Part shown: piece after piece, positions 32,683-33,835 of the stretch
How positions within the stretch are numbered: position 1 is the first letter of the stretch
Layout of the letters: each line of letters starts with the position of its first letter
Source of the DNA: Candidatus Parabeggiatoa sp. nov. 3
GTDB lineage: Bacteria; Pseudomonadota; Gammaproteobacteria; Beggiatoales; Beggiatoaceae
Length of the DNA: 33,835 nucleotides
Reading direction: 5' to 3'
NCBI GenBank assembly: GCA_003645185.1
Contig: QNEL01000021.1
Span: 1 to 33,835 of the forward strand
Program-made: the position numbers and the translations under genes
The notes under the pieces: generated by a model
Seen by the model: the letters and a program-made list of their open reading frames with translations, nothing else
Database searches by the model: none
What the model was told of the DNA's origin: nothing

Positions 32683-33288
32683 ATGGCATATAGTGATTTT
32701 ACGTTAAAACGAGTTAAGTCTGATCTCAATATAAAGGTGATTGAGAATGAAGCGCTTTTTCCTAACATTGAAGGTATTAAAATTAGTCCATTTCTTGAAA
32801 CAATGCTAAAACGGAATGTTTCACTTGCATTAGCCATTAATACAGAAAAAGCACGTTCAGAGCTGATCATTGCAAATATATTGTTGGAAATCAAAGATCA
32901 ACTCAAAAATGAAATCAGTTTTTTTTCAGGGATTGACTTTACCGTTGATAAAGATAAGGGGCTAAATGGTTATTGTGATTTTATATTGAGCTGTTCTATT
33001 GAACAATTCTATTTGGAGACACCAGTTGTAACAATAGTGGAAGCTAAAAATGAAAATATTACGGGTGGATTAGGTCAATGTATCGCGGAAATGTATGGCG
33101 CGGCCATTTTTAATGAAAGAGAAGGCAATAAAATAGCGTGTATTTATGGTGCCGTGACAATAGGTGACGAATGGAAATTTATTAAATTACAGGGCGATAC
33201 TGCGTATATTGACATTGAAAAATACTATATCAATGATATCCAAAGAATTATCGCTATTTTAATGGAAATGGTAAAACAAAATACCTAA
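32683..33288 (+). CDS. PD-(D/E)XK nuclease-like protein, motif intact
   Basis: This encodes 201 residues beginning MAYSDFTLKRVKSDL. Conserved blocks: ALAINTEKARSELIIANILLE, SFFSGIDFTVDKDKGLNG (first is given in parts: ALAINTEKARSEL, IIANILLE), GYCDF with D99, then TPVVTIVEAKN with E120 and K122, and GGLGQCIAEM with Q132. The D...E-x-K spacing on neighbouring strands, with a following Gln, is that of the PD-(D/E)XK nuclease fold. It is the paralogue of the minus-strand gene at 30431-31024; the two diverge from around the DHH pseudogene. Substrate and role are unknown; restriction-like or mobile-element-linked activity is only a guess. Confidence 0.8.
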   Translation: MAYSDFTLKRVKSDLNIKVIENEALFPNIEGIKISPFLETMLKRNVSLALAINTEKARSELIIANILLEIKDQLKNEISFFSGIDFTVDKDKGLNGYCDFILSCSIEQFYLETPVVTIVEAKNENITGGLGQCIAEMYGAAIFNEREGNKIACIYGAVTIGDEWKFIKLQGDTAYIDIEKYYINDIQRIIAILMEMVKQNT

Positions 33289-33835
33289 ATGATATAAATT
33301 CAAGTGGTATTTGGAGTTTAATCCGGGTAGTGGCGCGTTGTATTTGTCCACTGATAACACCGCTTCCGATTTAAATGATATAACCAACACTTGCATTGCC
33401 CGCCGATAAACTATAGAATGCGCCCTTCCAATTTAGCTCAATTTGGTTCAAAAAACCAATGAACAGCTATACATGGCTATCTCTAAAATCTAAGCTAAGT
33501 CTTTTATTTTTAATGTCGTTGTATCTTCCCAATGACTTACGTTTATTTAGAGACAAGTCTATTGTAAATTGTAAATTGTGAAATCGAAAAAAAAGCTCAG
33601 CCCGTATTAAATGAATATGTATGGAACACTTGCCCAGCAATAAAGTTTAGAGATAAGAGCGTAATAAAACCCATTTCTTATCCTTGATTTATAAGCAATC
33701 GTTGTTATACATAAGCTTTTGTAGCCTGACAATGAGGTTACCTCAGCGTGATGTTTACTAACCTTTACTAGAATTTATACTGATTTAACGTGATTTCTTA
33801 ATTTATCTCATATTCTCATTTTGAGAAAACGAATA
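33289..33835. other. Gene-free end of window
   Basis: No gene or RNA is recognised in these 547 bases. TAAATGATATAA occurs at about 33287 and 33372, and TTCTCATTTTGAGAA near 33813-33827 is a short inverted repeat. The sequence is AT-rich. Confidence 0.6.

Noticed and set aside
1-33835. tRNA, rRNA, riboswitch or origin
   Set aside because: I saw no cloverleaf, rRNA segment, known riboswitch core or DnaA-box cluster by reading; a covariance-model scan was not possible here.

Overview
The window reads as a chromosomal piece of a large, repeat-rich gammaproteobacterium, most likely of the Thiotrichales/Beggiatoaceae type (Beggiatoa, Thioploca, Thiomargarita). This rests on three things: a gammaproteobacterial core (purM-purN; pilMNOPQ divergent from the PBP1A gene; yebC-ruvC-ruvA), very abundant short palindromes and MITE-like elements, and a nuclease-like gene family often seen in cyanobacteria and Beggiatoaceae. 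The taxon is an inference. No rRNA, tRNA or CRISPR array was recognised.

Layout. 1-4073 (all minus strand) holds two collagen-like secreted proteins, the first running off the window edge, separated by a secreted protein of unknown function and followed by a small Cys-rich helical secreted protein. 4157-5991 is purM-purN. 6026-6417 is a DinJ/RelB-like antitoxin whose toxin appears broken. 6601-12816 encodes a 2071-residue lipoprotein built of bacterial Ig-like repeats. 13119-19279 is the type IV pilus operon pilM-pilN-pilO-pilP-pilQ, with a complete 467-bp transposon-like element inserted between pilO and pilP. 20025-22556 is the divergent PBP1A gene. 23407-26967 carries plsY, a lipoprotein gene, yebC, ruvC and ruvA. 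The expected ruvB does not follow.

From 26968 to the end the window is accessory DNA. It holds two more transposon-like elements with target-site duplications, an AAA ATPase whose C-terminus looks like an AbrB/VapB-type antitoxin domain, and directly after it a frameshifted PIN-domain (VapC-like) nuclease. Two paralogous PD-(D/E)XK nuclease-like genes follow, one with its putative catalytic Glu changed to Val, and they flank a twice-frameshifted DHH-type phosphoesterase pseudogene.

The strongest candidates for something undescribed are (i) the ATPase-AbrB fusion plus PIN pair, which looks like a toxin-antitoxin module with an added SMC-like ATPase, and (ii) small non-autonomous elements that carry arrays of short tandem repeats between terminal inverted repeats. 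The surface-related genes (pilus, PBP1A, Ig-like lipoprotein, collagen-like proteins) suggest attachment or sheath functions, but that link is only inferred.
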